64,000 nt of DNA, from the NCBI RefSeq assembly GCF_002811925.1, contig NZ_NPDS01000001.1, positions 186,001-250,000 on the forward strand, in the 5' to 3' direction. The notes beneath the pieces are model-generated. The model was given only the letters and a program-made list of their open reading frames with translations, searched no databases and had not been told where the DNA came from. This stretch comes from Leptospira barantonii (GTDB lineage: Bacteria > Spirochaetota > Leptospiria > Leptospirales > Leptospiraceae). The position numbers and the translations under genes are program-made. Below, in pieces: positions 36,064 to 49,234 of the stretch. Each line of letters opens with the position of its first letter. Position 1 is the first letter of the stretch.

Positions 36064-38409
36064 ATGTCTTTATACCGAACGTCTTTCAATTACGGGATGT
36101 TTATGATTCTCGTACTTTCGACTTCCTTTTTTCAAGGATGCGATCGTATTTCGACTTCGGATAAGAATGTTGTGAAGGCGGATCTAACCCGTCTTCTCAA
36201 AAGCGGCGACTTTGAATGTACGGGCGACACGAATCGGGAAATCGATCGATTTCGGTTTCATTGGAAAAAAAATCCGGGCCGTTATTCCAATCTGAATCCG
36301 AAGGATCGATGGAAGAACGTTCAAATGACCTTATATACGGACGAAACGTTGTATATCAACGAATCCCAAGATTCCCTTTTTATTCCGTCCAACCAAGAAT
36401 GTATTTTAAAGACGAATAACGTGTTTATCGACGATCAAGTTTCATCGACTACGTTCGAATTTTACGCGTCAACGTTGTCGAACTCCGGCGCGATTTCCGG
36501 CGATTTACAAGTTTATCAAGACGATCAAAAAATCTTCGAACAAGGTTTTAAAACTCAAAAGGAAGAATGGAAAAAATATTCATTTTCCTTCGAGCCTAAG
36601 TCGAAAAATCAAAAAGTTTCTTCCGCTTTAAAAATTCGATGGAATTCTCCGAGCGCCGCCGGTTTGTTTTTAGGGGCGCCGATTCTATTCAAAAAACAAA
36701 ATACACAAAAAAAGAATGTGATTTTGATCGTGATCGACGCTTTGCGTCAGGATTCTTTGTCTTCGGGCGGATCTCCGTTTCCTACAACTCCCGTATTGGA
36801 TTCTTTTTCGAAAGAATCGATCGTCTTTAAGAATACGATCGCAAACGGGAATTGGACGAAACCGTCTATGTTGTCGTTCTTTACTTCCGAAATCGCTTCC
36901 AATCTCGGACTTGGAAGCGCATGGTTTTATACTTCCGGACAACAAAGAAAAATATTCTATTCCAAAAAACCTCTCACGATGCCGAACGCATTTCGAGAAG
37001 AGGGCTACTTCACCGAAAGTATCATGAATAACGTTTTTCTAATGGACTATACTTCCGTCGGAGTCGACTTGGGGTTTCATAATATTCAACAAGTCGGCAA
37101 AGATACTCTGGATACGGAAGAGTTGGTTAGCCGAGCGGAAGGTTTTTTTCAGGAACACAAAAGTGATCTGTTTTTTCTTCATCTCAACTTGAACACTCCG
37201 CATTGGGGATATAGACCTCCCGCGAAATACTTTCAAGAGTTAAAGGATCAATCCGATCCTTCGCTTTGGAAAGAATTGGACGAGTATCAACAAAAGTATT
37301 TGGGAGAGGTTCGTTATACGGACGCTCTTTTGGGGAGAATTTTCGAAGAACTCAAAAAACAAGGACTCTACGAGGATTCTTGGATCGTAGTAACGAGTGA
37401 TCACGGTGAGCTTCTCGAAAAATCGCATTACTATCACCATCATTTTATCACCGAGACTGTTTACGCGCACGGGGAAACACATTACGAAAAAGAAATACGA
37501 GTTCCTTGGATCATTCATCCTCCCAAGTCCTATCAAAATCGGATTCAAAAGAAGGAATTTGAAGGTCAGGTTTCGCTTTTGTCTTTACTGCCGACTTTGT
37601 TGGGTTTAAACGGAATTTCTTATCCACAGGAAAAGGTAAAAGGGAACGATTATTCTTTTGCGGTCTTCGGCAAAAAAGGTCCGGAATCGGAGTCCGTCAT
37701 CTTTACGGAGGGACGGTATTCGGAATCCATTCTTACTCCCGAATTCAAATACATACGAAGATACCCCGGATACGATTCCGTTCGTAGGACCAGAGAAGGG
37801 GTTTCTCATAAAATGTCCGAAGAATTGTATGATCTAAAAAAAGATCCGAAGGAACTGGAGAATCTTTCCGGTTCGGAATCTCCGTTGTTAAACGAAGCCC
37901 GCTCCGTCTTGAAACGGAATCAACTCGATAAAAACTCGTTTCATCTGCGTCTTCCCGAATGCAAAAACGATTGTGAAAGGGAAATTCGTCTGTTCGTCAA
38001 AGGTGGAATTTATCGTTACGATTTTACGGGGGGCGCCGTCGTTCTTCAGGAAGATTCAAAAAACATTACATTCAAAATGTTGAATTCTTCAAGCCGATCC
38101 GATCAAATTCTTGTTTTAAAAACGGTGGATCCTTCGCCGGAGTTCCGACTTCAAATTCTAAAAAACGGAAAACCCGAGGAGTATCGTTTGGGAAAATGGG
38201 GAATTCTTTCCCGTCCCGCTTCCGAGATTTTAAGAATCGAACCCGATTACGTTTCTCTGGGACGGGAACCGTATCGATACGCTTCCTCCGAAATCCCGTT
38301 TTTATACTATCATACCGGTTTTTCCGGCGGAAGGGAAAGCGAAGAAGAAGCCGCGATGGGCAAGGAAGTTCGTAAGATTTTGGAAAGTTGGGGTTATATT
38401 CACCAATAA
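36064..38409 (+). CDS. Sulfatase-fold lipoprotein with Thr in place of the formylglycine Cys
   Basis: About 781 residues from ATG 36064, chosen because a lipoprotein signal (MFMILVLSTSFFQGC) starts there; an ATG/GTG frame back to 35992 adds nothing. After an N-terminal beta-rich domain (about 40-220), the alkaline-phosphatase-superfamily core begins with KNVILIVIDALRQDSL. The sulfatase C-x-P-S-R position reads NWTKPSMLSFF, so the nucleophile would be Thr, as in phosphoethanolamine/phosphoglycerol transferases. Later metal ligands are in VVTSDHGELLEKS and AHGETHYEKEIRVPW. A C-terminal domain (about 620-781) is of unknown fold. Sulfatase activity is therefore doubtful; a phospho-group transferase or hydrolase is more likely. 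Confidence 0.82.
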   Translation: MSLYRTSFNYGMFMILVLSTSFFQGCDRISTSDKNVVKADLTRLLKSGDFECTGDTNREIDRFRFHWKKNPGRYSNLNPKDRWKNVQMTLYTDETLYINESQDSLFIPSNQECILKTNNVFIDDQVSSTTFEFYASTLSNSGAISGDLQVYQDDQKIFEQGFKTQKEEWKKYSFSFEPKSKNQKVSSALKIRWNSPSAAGLFLGAPILFKKQNTQKKNVILIVIDALRQDSLSSGGSPFPTTPVLDSFSKESIVFKNTIANGNWTKPSMLSFFTSEIASNLGLGSAWFYTSGQQRKIFYSKKPLTMPNAFREEGYFTESIMNNVFLMDYTSVGVDLGFHNIQQVGKDTLDTEELVSRAEGFFQEHKSDLFFLHLNLNTPHWGYRPPAKYFQELKDQSDPSLWKELDEYQQKYLGEVRYTDALLGRIFEELKKQGLYEDSWIVVTSDHGELLEKSHYYHHHFITETVYAHGETHYEKEIRVPWIIHPPKSYQNRIQKKEFEGQVSLLSLLPTLLGLNGISYPQEKVKGNDYSFAVFGKKGPESESVIFTEGRYSESILTPEFKYIRRYPGYDSVRRTREGVSHKMSEELYDLKKDPKELENLSGSESPLLNEARSVLKRNQLDKNSFHLRLPECKNDCEREIRLFVKGGIYRYDFTGGAVVLQEDSKNITFKMLNSSSRSDQILVLKTVDPSPEFRLQILKNGKPEEYRLGKWGILSRPASEILRIEPDYVSLGREPYRYASSEIPFLYYHTGFSGGRESEEEAAMGKEVRKILESWGYIHQ

Positions 38410-38506
38410 ATTTCCACGGTTCGTTCTTCCGTCCATTTCTAAATCAATTTCAATCCATCGCAGATTCGTATGTAGACATTTCGGAATTCTATTTTTTAAG
38501 CAGTAA

Positions 38507-38525
38507 TTTGATTTGACTAATCAAA
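38507..38525. promoter_or_regulatory. Palindromic operator overlapping the MarR-gene promoter
   Basis: TTTGATT (38507-38513) and AATCAAA (38519-38525) form a perfect 7-5-7 inverted repeat. It covers the -35 hexamer TTGACT (38513-38518), so a bound protein would block RNA polymerase. Size and position fit MarR autoregulation. Confidence 0.6.
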
Positions 38526-38540
38526 GTATTTGGCTATAAA
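38513..38540 (+). promoter_or_regulatory. Sigma-70-type promoter of the MarR gene
   Basis: TTGACT (38513-38518), 16-base spacer, TATAAA (38535-38540). Transcription would start about 38546-38548, that is, at the GTG start codon at 38549, implying a leaderless or nearly leaderless mRNA. Confidence 0.65.
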
Positions 38541-38548
38541 ATGGCTCC

Positions 38549-39025
38549 GTGAGTTCCGATTTAGTAAGTCAGATTCTTGAGTTCTATCCGAGAATCTTTT
38601 TCGCCTGTCATACAAGACATGTGGAAGATCCCAAAACAAAGCAGGTTCTGACCGCGAATCAGGCGAGTGTTTTGGATCATCTGGACGGGGACGAACCCGT
38701 AAGTCTTTACGATCTGGCCTTGCACATGGGTGTTACACCTTCTACGATGTCCATCACGGTTTCTCGGTTGGAAGTTTTGAACTATATCGTAAAAGAAAAA
38801 AATCCGAAGGACGGACGCGGCACCTTAATTCGTTTAACAAAATCGGGGGAAAGGATCAAAAGCAAAAAATCCGTTCTGGATCCGAATCTCGTAAAGAATC
38901 TTTTAAAACGATTGAATAAGGAAGAACAGGAGGCCGCGGTAAAAGGACTCGGCTTGCTTGCGTTTGCCGCAGAGATGGAAATGAAAAACAAAAGTCTTTC
39001 TAGGTCCTGGTCCCGGGGAAAATAA
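38549..39025 (+). CDS. MarR-family transcriptional regulator
   Basis: A 158-residue winged-helix repressor. The recognition region is LYDLALHMGVTPSTMSITVSRLEVLNYI (quoted in parts: LHMGVTPSTMS, VSRLEVLNYI; about 53-80) and the wing is KEKNPKDGRGTLIRLTKSG. The GTG at 38549 is the only sensible start and lies about nine bases after a strong -10 box. The inverted repeat over its promoter suggests autorepression. The SRPBCC and DUF3052 genes follow closely on the same strand and may be in the same transcript, though 53 bases separate the MarR stop from the next start. Confidence 0.9.
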   Translation: MSSDLVSQILEFYPRIFFACHTRHVEDPKTKQVLTANQASVLDHLDGDEPVSLYDLALHMGVTPSTMSITVSRLEVLNYIVKEKNPKDGRGTLIRLTKSGERIKSKKSVLDPNLVKNLLKRLNKEEQEAAVKGLGLLAFAAEMEMKNKSLSRSWSRGK

Positions 39026-39037
39026 GGTTATCGATTT

Positions 39038-39049
39038 TAGAATATTCTA
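39038..39049. repeat. 12-bp perfect palindrome between MarR and SRPBCC genes
   Basis: TAGAATATTCTA is self-complementary and lies 30 bases before the SRPBCC start. It could be an operator, but AT-rich words of this kind (TTAGAAT) are common between genes in this window. Confidence 0.35.
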
Positions 39050-39078
39050 TTTTTTGAAAGCACTTGGAGGTTAAGAGA

Positions 39079-39588
39079 ATGATTTATTCGATTTTATTGT
39101 ATGCGTTGGGATTTCTTATACTTTTGGGTTTGAGTATCTACGGTATCGGAGCTACTCTTCCGGTGGAACATTCTTCTTCTTTGGAGCGGGTTTTCAAAAC
39201 TTCTCCGAGTACGATTTACTCGATGATCCGAGATTTTAAACAATATCCGACGTGGAGACCGAATCTAAAAAACATCGAAGAAATTTCTCCCACCTCCTGG
39301 AAAGAAACCGATTCTCACAAAGAGATCATGACGTATTCTTTCATACGCGATCAAAAAAATACGCTGATCGAATCCAAAATCATGGACGAGGATAAGCCGT
39401 TTGGAGGTTCTTGGACCTTCGAACTCGATTCCGTCGACGGCGGAACCAAATTGAAAATCACCGAAAACGGAAAAGTTTTTTCGCCGGTGTTTCGATTCTT
39501 TTCCAAATTCGTTTTCGGTCATACGGCGACGATGGAAACGTATTTCGATTTTATGGAAAAGGAAGTTCAGAGAAGGGCAGGGCGATAA
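39079..39588 (+). CDS. Membrane-anchored SRPBCC (START-like) protein
   Basis: A 169-residue protein. The ATG at 39079 has a GGAGG site; a TTG at 39064 is also in frame but overlaps that site. One N-terminal membrane helix (about 2-22) is followed by a polyketide-cyclase/SRPBCC fold (about 30-165): SLERVFKTSPSTIYSMIRDF, YPTWRPNLKNIEEI and GTKLKITENGKVF. Such domains bind hydrophobic ligands. The stop codon is two bases before the DUF3052 start, so the two genes are translationally coupled. Ligand unknown. Confidence 0.85.
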   Translation: MIYSILLYALGFLILLGLSIYGIGATLPVEHSSSLERVFKTSPSTIYSMIRDFKQYPTWRPNLKNIEEISPTSWKETDSHKEIMTYSFIRDQKNTLIESKIMDEDKPFGGSWTFELDSVDGGTKLKITENGKVFSPVFRFFSKFVFGHTATMETYFDFMEKEVQRRAGR

Positions 39589-39590
39589 GA

Positions 39591-39989
39591 ATGGCCGGTT
39601 ATTCAGGAAAAGCCTTAGGCGACAAACTCGGTATAAAATCGGGAATGAAAACGTATTTCAAAGGTCTTCCCGAAGACGTTCAAAAAGATCTCAAGGATCA
39701 TTTGAAGGACGCGGACTTTTCCGAAACCCTCAAGGGTTCATTCGATTATTTGCATGTGTTTACGAAAGAATCGAAGGATCTCCAAAAACAATTTCCGAAG
39801 CTCGTGGAACATCTTGGTGAAAAGGGAATGATTTGGATTTCCTGGCCGAAGGGATCTTCGAAGGTTCCCACGGATATCAACGAAAATCTCGTTCGTGAAA
39901 TCGGATTAAAATTAGGAATCGTGGACGTAAAAGTTTGCGCGGTTTCGGATATCTGGTCCGGTTTGAAATTTTATAGAAGAAAAGCTTAA
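39591..39989 (+). CDS. DUF3052-family protein
   Basis: A 132-residue soluble protein matching the DUF3052 pattern: MAGYSGKALGDKLGIKSGM at the N-terminus, then MIWISWPKGSSKVPTDINEN and the C-terminal KVCAVSDIWSGLKFYRRK. The fold is alpha/beta; no enzymatic role is established. The ATG at 39591 is two bases after the SRPBCC stop. A longer reading frame extends upstream inside the SRPBCC gene but is shadow sequence. Confidence 0.85.
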   Translation: MAGYSGKALGDKLGIKSGMKTYFKGLPEDVQKDLKDHLKDADFSETLKGSFDYLHVFTKESKDLQKQFPKLVEHLGEKGMIWISWPKGSSKVPTDINENLVREIGLKLGIVDVKVCAVSDIWSGLKFYRRKA

Positions 39990-40052
39990 TATTCTAAAAT
40001 TCTAAAGATGGATTTGAAACCGGGCGGAGATTGAATCAAAGCCGGCAGTAGA

Positions 40053-40085
40053 GGGCGGCGAACGCGAAACAATCGAATCGCCGCC
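40053..40085. terminator. GC-rich hairpin between convergent genes
   Basis: GGCGGCGA (about 40054-40061) pairs with TCGCCGCC (40078-40085) around a 16-base loop. It lies between the DUF3052 gene and the convergent enoyl-CoA hydratase gene. There is no long T-run, so it may be a weak bidirectional terminator or a structural element. Confidence 0.45.
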
Positions 40086-40110
40086 GCCCGAAAAGACGAA
40101 AGTCCGTCGA

Positions 40111-40911
40111 TTAAGCGTAGTTTGCGGTGTGAGCCAACACCGGTCTTCTTCTTTCCTTGTTCGCGGTCATCGCTTCCAGAAGATTCGGAATCATACTCGG
40201 TTGAGTTTGGAAAAGTTTACCCAGTTCCACCGGTGCGGCCTTTGCCGCTTCGACCGCCGCTTTATTCAGAGCTCTTTTGGTTTCCACAGTTGCGGAAGCC
40301 GGAATTCTGTTGAGAACGTTGATCTTGCTGATGGATTTTTTTCTCAACTCTTCAAGCGACGCTCCCACTTCGGTTAACAATCCGTTTTGAACCGCTTCTG
40401 CGGGTTTGTAAAGAGTTCCTTCCATAGCGGCTTCGGAAACTGCGGAAGGAATCATAACCTGTCTCATTCTAAGAATCAAAGAGTTTGTGATCGGCAAACC
40501 GACTAACGGTTCCGCAAAGCCGATTCTTCCCTTGCCTTCCACCATGTATCTGTAGTCGCAAGTGTACGCGATGATCGCGCCTCCGCCGACCGCGTTTCCG
40601 CCCACTTCTGCGATCAAGGGTTTTGGAAAACTCATCAAAGATCCGAACATCTCGAAAATCCCCGCCATGATCTTTGCGATTTCCTCTTTGGAAGCGCTCA
40701 AAATCGCATCGGGATCCAGTCCGACACAAAAGTCTCCATCGGGCCCCGCGATAATTCCCGCTCTGATATCCTGATCCACGGTGAATTCTTTGAGAATAGA
40801 ATCCATTTCGTGCATCAAGGGAAGAGTCAATGTCATCGGTCCGTCCGGAACCAATTTCATAACTCCGATTTTTGAATCTTTAGCCGTGATAATTTCTTTT
40901 GAAAGTTTCAT
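40111..40911 (-). CDS. Enoyl-CoA hydratase/isomerase (crotonase) family protein
   Basis: A 266-residue crotonase-fold protein. The oxyanion-hole segments are GPDGDFCVGLDPDAIL (about 57-72) and EVGGNAVGGGAIIAYTCDYR (about 101-120), followed by IGFAEPLVGLPI. The two catalytic glutamates of standard hydratase (E144, E164 in rat) are not both obvious: FAEPLVGLP supplies one candidate, so activity may be isomerase or another crotonase reaction. The alanine-rich C-terminal region is typical. Monocistronic. Confidence 0.88.
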   Translation of the reverse strand: MKLSKEIITAKDSKIGVMKLVPDGPMTLTLPLMHEMDSILKEFTVDQDIRAGIIAGPDGDFCVGLDPDAILSASKEEIAKIMAGIFEMFGSLMSFPKPLIAEVGGNAVGGGAIIAYTCDYRYMVEGKGRIGFAEPLVGLPITNSLILRMRQVMIPSAVSEAAMEGTLYKPAEAVQNGLLTEVGASLEELRKKSISKINVLNRIPASATVETKRALNKAAVEAAKAAPVELGKLFQTQPSMIPNLLEAMTANKERRRPVLAHTANYA

Positions 40912-41048
40912 TCGATTCCTCTTAATTTCTCTGAACTCTTTACATCTTTTTGTATGGTTTCCATTCCAACGTCAGTTTTTGATAGTTTTGGATCAAACTT
41001 ATTTCCTCCGACGGAAGAATTTATTGGTTTGAATTTGGAACTAATGAT

Positions 41049-43364
41049 TCAGAGGTCCAGTGGAATTTCAATGATGAATTTGGTTCCGATTCCTTCTTCG
41101 CTTTCCAAACTGATCTTACCCTTGTGAAGTTCTACGATGACTTTTACGATCGACATTCCGAGCCCCGTGGTTTGTTCCCCTTTTAAACCCTGACGTTTTG
41201 CTCTCGTAAATTGATCGAAGATCGCGGATTGAAGACCGAACGGAATTCCGATTCCGGTGTCTTCGACGATGATCATCGCTTTTTTATTTTGAGAATAAGA
41301 ATGGATCGAAATCTCCCCGCCTTCCTTTGTAAACTTTAAGGAATTGGAAATTAGATTTTCCAAAACTCTTTGAAACTTCAGAAGTTCGACTTGAACGGGA
41401 ATCGGATCGGTTCCCATTCTTGCATAAAGTTTAATCTTCTTACTTTCCGCTTCGGGAAGATTTTGTTTTACTAGCGATTGGATGAGATGGTTCAAATTCG
41501 TCCTTTCGATTTTGAGTTTATAACTTTCGTTTTCCATCTCCGCGATTTGCAGAAGATCCTGAATGATGTTCAGAGACTTGTTGGCGGCTTGGGACATCAT
41601 GTTGAGAAGTTCCAAATTGTTTTGATCGCTCGCTTGTTCCTTTAACAATTCGGTCAGGCTCAAAATACCGCTGATCGGATTCTTAAGATCGTGCGCGACC
41701 GCGGCCAAAAGACGGTCCTTACTTTTGATGACGCCAGTCGATTTTTGTTCGTAGAGTTTTCTTTCGGTTATATCCCGAATGTAGATCGTCGCACCTGAAA
41801 TCGATTGTTCGTTTTTTGATTTCTGATCGTATAAATTCTCCGATAGGAAAAAGGCGCGGTCTTTCGGAAACGGTATCTGTATGTTTTCCGCCAAACTATA
41901 GATCGGAGACGTTAGAATTTCATAATAATTTGAACTACCTTCCTGGTTCGGGATCTCCCATTCTTTTCGAATCGAGTTTCCTTCGAACGTAGAATCGTAA
42001 ATGTCCTTCCATGTGGCCGATAAATCGGAATCGAATTCTTCCAAAATATTGTTTCCGATCTTCAAATCTATTTTATAGATATTGACGATCGCTTGGTGAA
42101 ATAGGTGATTCATGGTCAGGATTCTATAACTCTTATCCACGGACCAGATCGAATCCTGCGTGTTCTCTATCAATGCTCTCAGATTTTCCTCCGATTTTTC
42201 CAACTTTTCGGACAATGCGACTCGTTCGCTGATGTCTCTGGAAAAGATTGCTACGCCGGTTATCTCCTTATTATCCACAATCGGATTCAAAGAAAATTCG
42301 TACGTTTTTCCGTAAAGGTTGTAGTAGTGCGTAAAATGTTCGTTTTGAAGCGCCTTTGTATAAACGCTCTCGAATTGTTTTCTAATATCGGAATCCGAAA
42401 TCATTTCTTCCAAACTCATTCCGTTCCTGAGAATTTTTCCTGCGTATTGTTCGTAACTTTTACGCATGGACTCGTTGAAGTAGGTGAGTTTTAGATTCTT
42501 ATCCACGGACCAGATCATATCGTTCGTGTTGTTGATGATGGAATGGATCGTGGATTTTACTTTTTCCAGTTCGTTTTTAAAACGAGTTTCAACGCTGATA
42601 TCTCTTGCGATTCCTTCGATCCGATCCGGCTTTCCGTTCTCGTCCACCACAGTCCATGAGCGATCGCTAATATACCGTATTTCTCCGTCGGGTCGTACGA
42701 TTCTATATTCCGTTTCTATAAAGGGTTTTCCCAGCTGGAATAGATCCTCCACTTTACGATCCGCGAAATGTCTGTCTTCCGGATGAATCAATTCGATCCA
42801 GAGATGATCGTTTTTATAAAATTCCTCGGCTTCCACTCCGTAGATTTTTTTCGCGCCTTCGCTTACGTATAAAAGTTTAGAAGCTTTCGCGTCCACGCTC
42901 CAGATCACGTCGTCCACTGTGGTCAATACTTTGCGAAGAAGTTCGTCCTTTTGTTTAATCTCGGCGGCCGCTTGGGCTTCTTTGGTTTTATCCGTTCCGA
43001 CTCCGAGAAATCCTTGGAACTGATTTTCTTTATCCAAAACCGGATAGATTTTCCATTCTACGATCATCGGTTCGCCCGATCGATTCCGCATTTGATAGGA
43101 ATGGGCCTCGGGGACCAAAGTATTTTTTACGTTCTTTAGAATGTCTATTACGGAAGTCTTAAGTGTTTCGGGAAGAAAATGAATCCACTGCACCGCGTAG
43201 AGTTCCTGTTTGGTTTTACCGAACGTATCACAACAGGTTTGATTGATGTAAGTAAGAGTCGTGTCCGGTACGAATTTGCAGATCAATATGGGAAGATGGT
43301 CTAGTATTCCGGATGATTCCGGGGAGAATACGTTCCCGGTGATGGTTGGAATTTTCGGATTCAA
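41049..43364 (-). CDS. Multi-PAS sensor histidine kinase
   Basis: A 771-residue, apparently soluble kinase with no membrane helix. Four PAS domains follow each other (roughly 15-130, 140-260, 270-385, 395-530), with recurring DDVIWSVDAK, NDMIWSVDKN and QDSIWSVDKS entries, which suggest internal duplication of the PAS units. The kinase core has the phospho-acceptor in AAVAHDLKNPISGIL (His about 557), N-box LENLISNSLKFT, G1 VEDTGIGIPFG and G2 TTGLGMSIVK. It should sense a cytoplasmic cue (redox, ligand or light). No response regulator is adjacent, so it is an orphan kinase. Confidence 0.92.
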   Translation of the reverse strand: MNPKIPTITGNVFSPESSGILDHLPILICKFVPDTTLTYINQTCCDTFGKTKQELYAVQWIHFLPETLKTSVIDILKNVKNTLVPEAHSYQMRNRSGEPMIVEWKIYPVLDKENQFQGFLGVGTDKTKEAQAAAEIKQKDELLRKVLTTVDDVIWSVDAKASKLLYVSEGAKKIYGVEAEEFYKNDHLWIELIHPEDRHFADRKVEDLFQLGKPFIETEYRIVRPDGEIRYISDRSWTVVDENGKPDRIEGIARDISVETRFKNELEKVKSTIHSIINNTNDMIWSVDKNLKLTYFNESMRKSYEQYAGKILRNGMSLEEMISDSDIRKQFESVYTKALQNEHFTHYYNLYGKTYEFSLNPIVDNKEITGVAIFSRDISERVALSEKLEKSEENLRALIENTQDSIWSVDKSYRILTMNHLFHQAIVNIYKIDLKIGNNILEEFDSDLSATWKDIYDSTFEGNSIRKEWEIPNQEGSSNYYEILTSPIYSLAENIQIPFPKDRAFFLSENLYDQKSKNEQSISGATIYIRDITERKLYEQKSTGVIKSKDRLLAAVAHDLKNPISGILSLTELLKEQASDQNNLELLNMMSQAANKSLNIIQDLLQIAEMENESYKLKIERTNLNHLIQSLVKQNLPEAESKKIKLYARMGTDPIPVQVELLKFQRVLENLISNSLKFTKEGGEISIHSYSQNKKAMIIVEDTGIGIPFGLQSAIFDQFTRAKRQGLKGEQTTGLGMSIVKVIVELHKGKISLESEEGIGTKFIIEIPLDL

Positions 43365-43394
43365 TTCTAATCCCTTTAATAAGGCCTTTGCCTA

Positions 43395-43598
43395 TTGGAC
43401 GAAGAGGAACGGTTCGATCTTCAAGAATTCGATTCCGACGAAGAAATGCGCCTATTAGGAAAAAACATATCCGACCAGGACTTTGTCACACTTGATTCCA
43501 AAATATATCTTTTTGTCTATTCTTTACCGGAGAATTGGGTATTAAACGACATCGAGATTTTGTCCGGGATCGGATTCGAAAATCAGGAAATTTCTTGA
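43395..43598 (+). CDS. Possible small acidic protein
   Basis: A 67-residue frame starting with TTG (43395) or, if shorter, ATG 43446. The product is acidic at the N-terminus (DEEERFDLQEFDSDEEM) and hydrophobic/aromatic later (KIYLFVYSLPENWVLND), and reads like a real protein rather than shadow sequence. It is divergent from the histidine kinase and lies 44 bases before the next gene on the same strand. No family recognised; expression not shown. Confidence 0.4.
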   Translation: MDEEERFDLQEFDSDEEMRLLGKNISDQDFVTLDSKIYLFVYSLPENWVLNDIEILSGIGFENQEIS

Positions 43599-43642
43599 AA
43601 ATTCGGTTTAGAAGAATCTCTTTTTGTGATCGGATCAAGCCC

Positions 43643-44530
43643 ATGCTGAAAAAAATTATTTCCATTTCTATCATATTCCTTTTTTGGAATCAATCCGTTC
43701 TTGCGGACATAGTTTATCTAAAGGACGGACGGGTTATTTTCATCAAGGTTCTCAATCAGGATTTGGAAAAGATCACCGTTTCGAACGAGCGAGAAACCTG
43801 GGATATAGAAAAGAAAAAAATCTCCAGGGTTTCGTTCAATGAAGACGAGGAAATTTACGTTCGTACTCAGTTGAAGGAAAAGGAACGGATGAACGCCGAA
43901 ATCGATTCTTTGAGAAGATCTCTTTCCGAAAAGGAAGCTTTGGAATCGAAAAAAAAAGAGGAAACGATGAAAAGTCACGATCTTGCAAAAGGTGCGCTAT
44001 GGAGAAGCGCGTTGCTTCCGGGTTGGGGACAATTTTACAGAGAGGATAAGGAAAGGGGTTATTTCTTTTCGATCGCCGCCGGTCTTTCTTTTTTACTTTG
44101 GTTTCGATCCGATCAACAATATCAAAAAGAAGGGAAGAATTTAGAGGATGCGAACCGCCTTTCCATCGTTGCTGGCGCAACCGGGGATTCCGGAATCATC
44201 GCGGGCGCTTTTTTTCACGCGAACGAAATTCGAAATCAAAGATACCAAGCGGGTATCAAAGCTTCTTCCGCGTTTTTCTTGTTTGCCGCGATTTATGCGT
44301 TCAACCTAATCGACGCTTGGTTGTTCGGAAGACCTTGGGATTTTTTTTCAAAGGCGCCCGACGAAAAAAAGGAATCTATAGAACTCAACGTTACGCCGGA
44401 TTCTCAGCAAGGTCCCGCAAACCCTTCTCAACCGGAATCACCCGATCGATCGGTTCCTATGTTGCCTCAGTCCGGATTGCCCGGAAACGGTTTGAATCGG
44501 TGGGAGGTTCAATGGAGAATCCGTTTTTAA
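43643..44530 (+). CDS. Exported protein with DUF5683-like membrane domain
   Basis: From ATG 43643 (295 residues) it has a signal peptide (KKIISISIIFLFWNQSVLA). A small beta domain follows (DIVYLKDGRVIFIKVLNQD, about 22-75), resembling domains that read 'KDG..i.G.i', then a Lys/Glu coiled coil (about 75-115), and a DUF5683-like block starting WRSALLPGWGQFYREDKERG (about 120-139) with two or three membrane segments. The C-terminal tail is Pro/Ser-rich. An envelope role is inferred. The longer frame to 43535 is not supported. Confidence 0.78.
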   Translation: MLKKIISISIIFLFWNQSVLADIVYLKDGRVIFIKVLNQDLEKITVSNERETWDIEKKKISRVSFNEDEEIYVRTQLKEKERMNAEIDSLRRSLSEKEALESKKKEETMKSHDLAKGALWRSALLPGWGQFYREDKERGYFFSIAAGLSFLLWFRSDQQYQKEGKNLEDANRLSIVAGATGDSGIIAGAFFHANEIRNQRYQAGIKASSAFFLFAAIYAFNLIDAWLFGRPWDFFSKAPDEKKESIELNVTPDSQQGPANPSQPESPDRSVPMLPQSGLPGNGLNRWEVQWRIRF

Positions 44531-44567
44531 ACGAATTCTCCATTATTAAATTCTAATATTTGTGATT

Positions 44568-47903
<3,336 letters not shown>

Positions 47904-47932
47904 TTACCTCAGTGGTAACTACCAGTGAGCGC

Positions 47933-47963
<31 letters not shown>

Positions 47964-48124
47964 ATTCCGTGAAGAAATTTTGGAATTCTCCATTAGAATT
48001 GATTGAACCTTTAGATAGTTTGAAGATCAATCTAATTGAAATTGTAGGAAAGAATTAAATTCTTTCCGTGATTGAGAACGTTCTTCGCGACCGGAAATTT
48101 TTTATTGGTCGGAACTACGTCACA

Positions 48125-49228
<1,104 letters not shown>

Positions 49229-49234
49229 GTCCAA

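Noticed and set aside
40111..40911. Reading the crotonase gene as broken because catalytic Glu residues are unclear
   Set aside because: The frame is intact and the oxyanion-hole motifs are good; crotonase-fold enzymes vary in their acid residues, so divergence alone is not evidence of decay.
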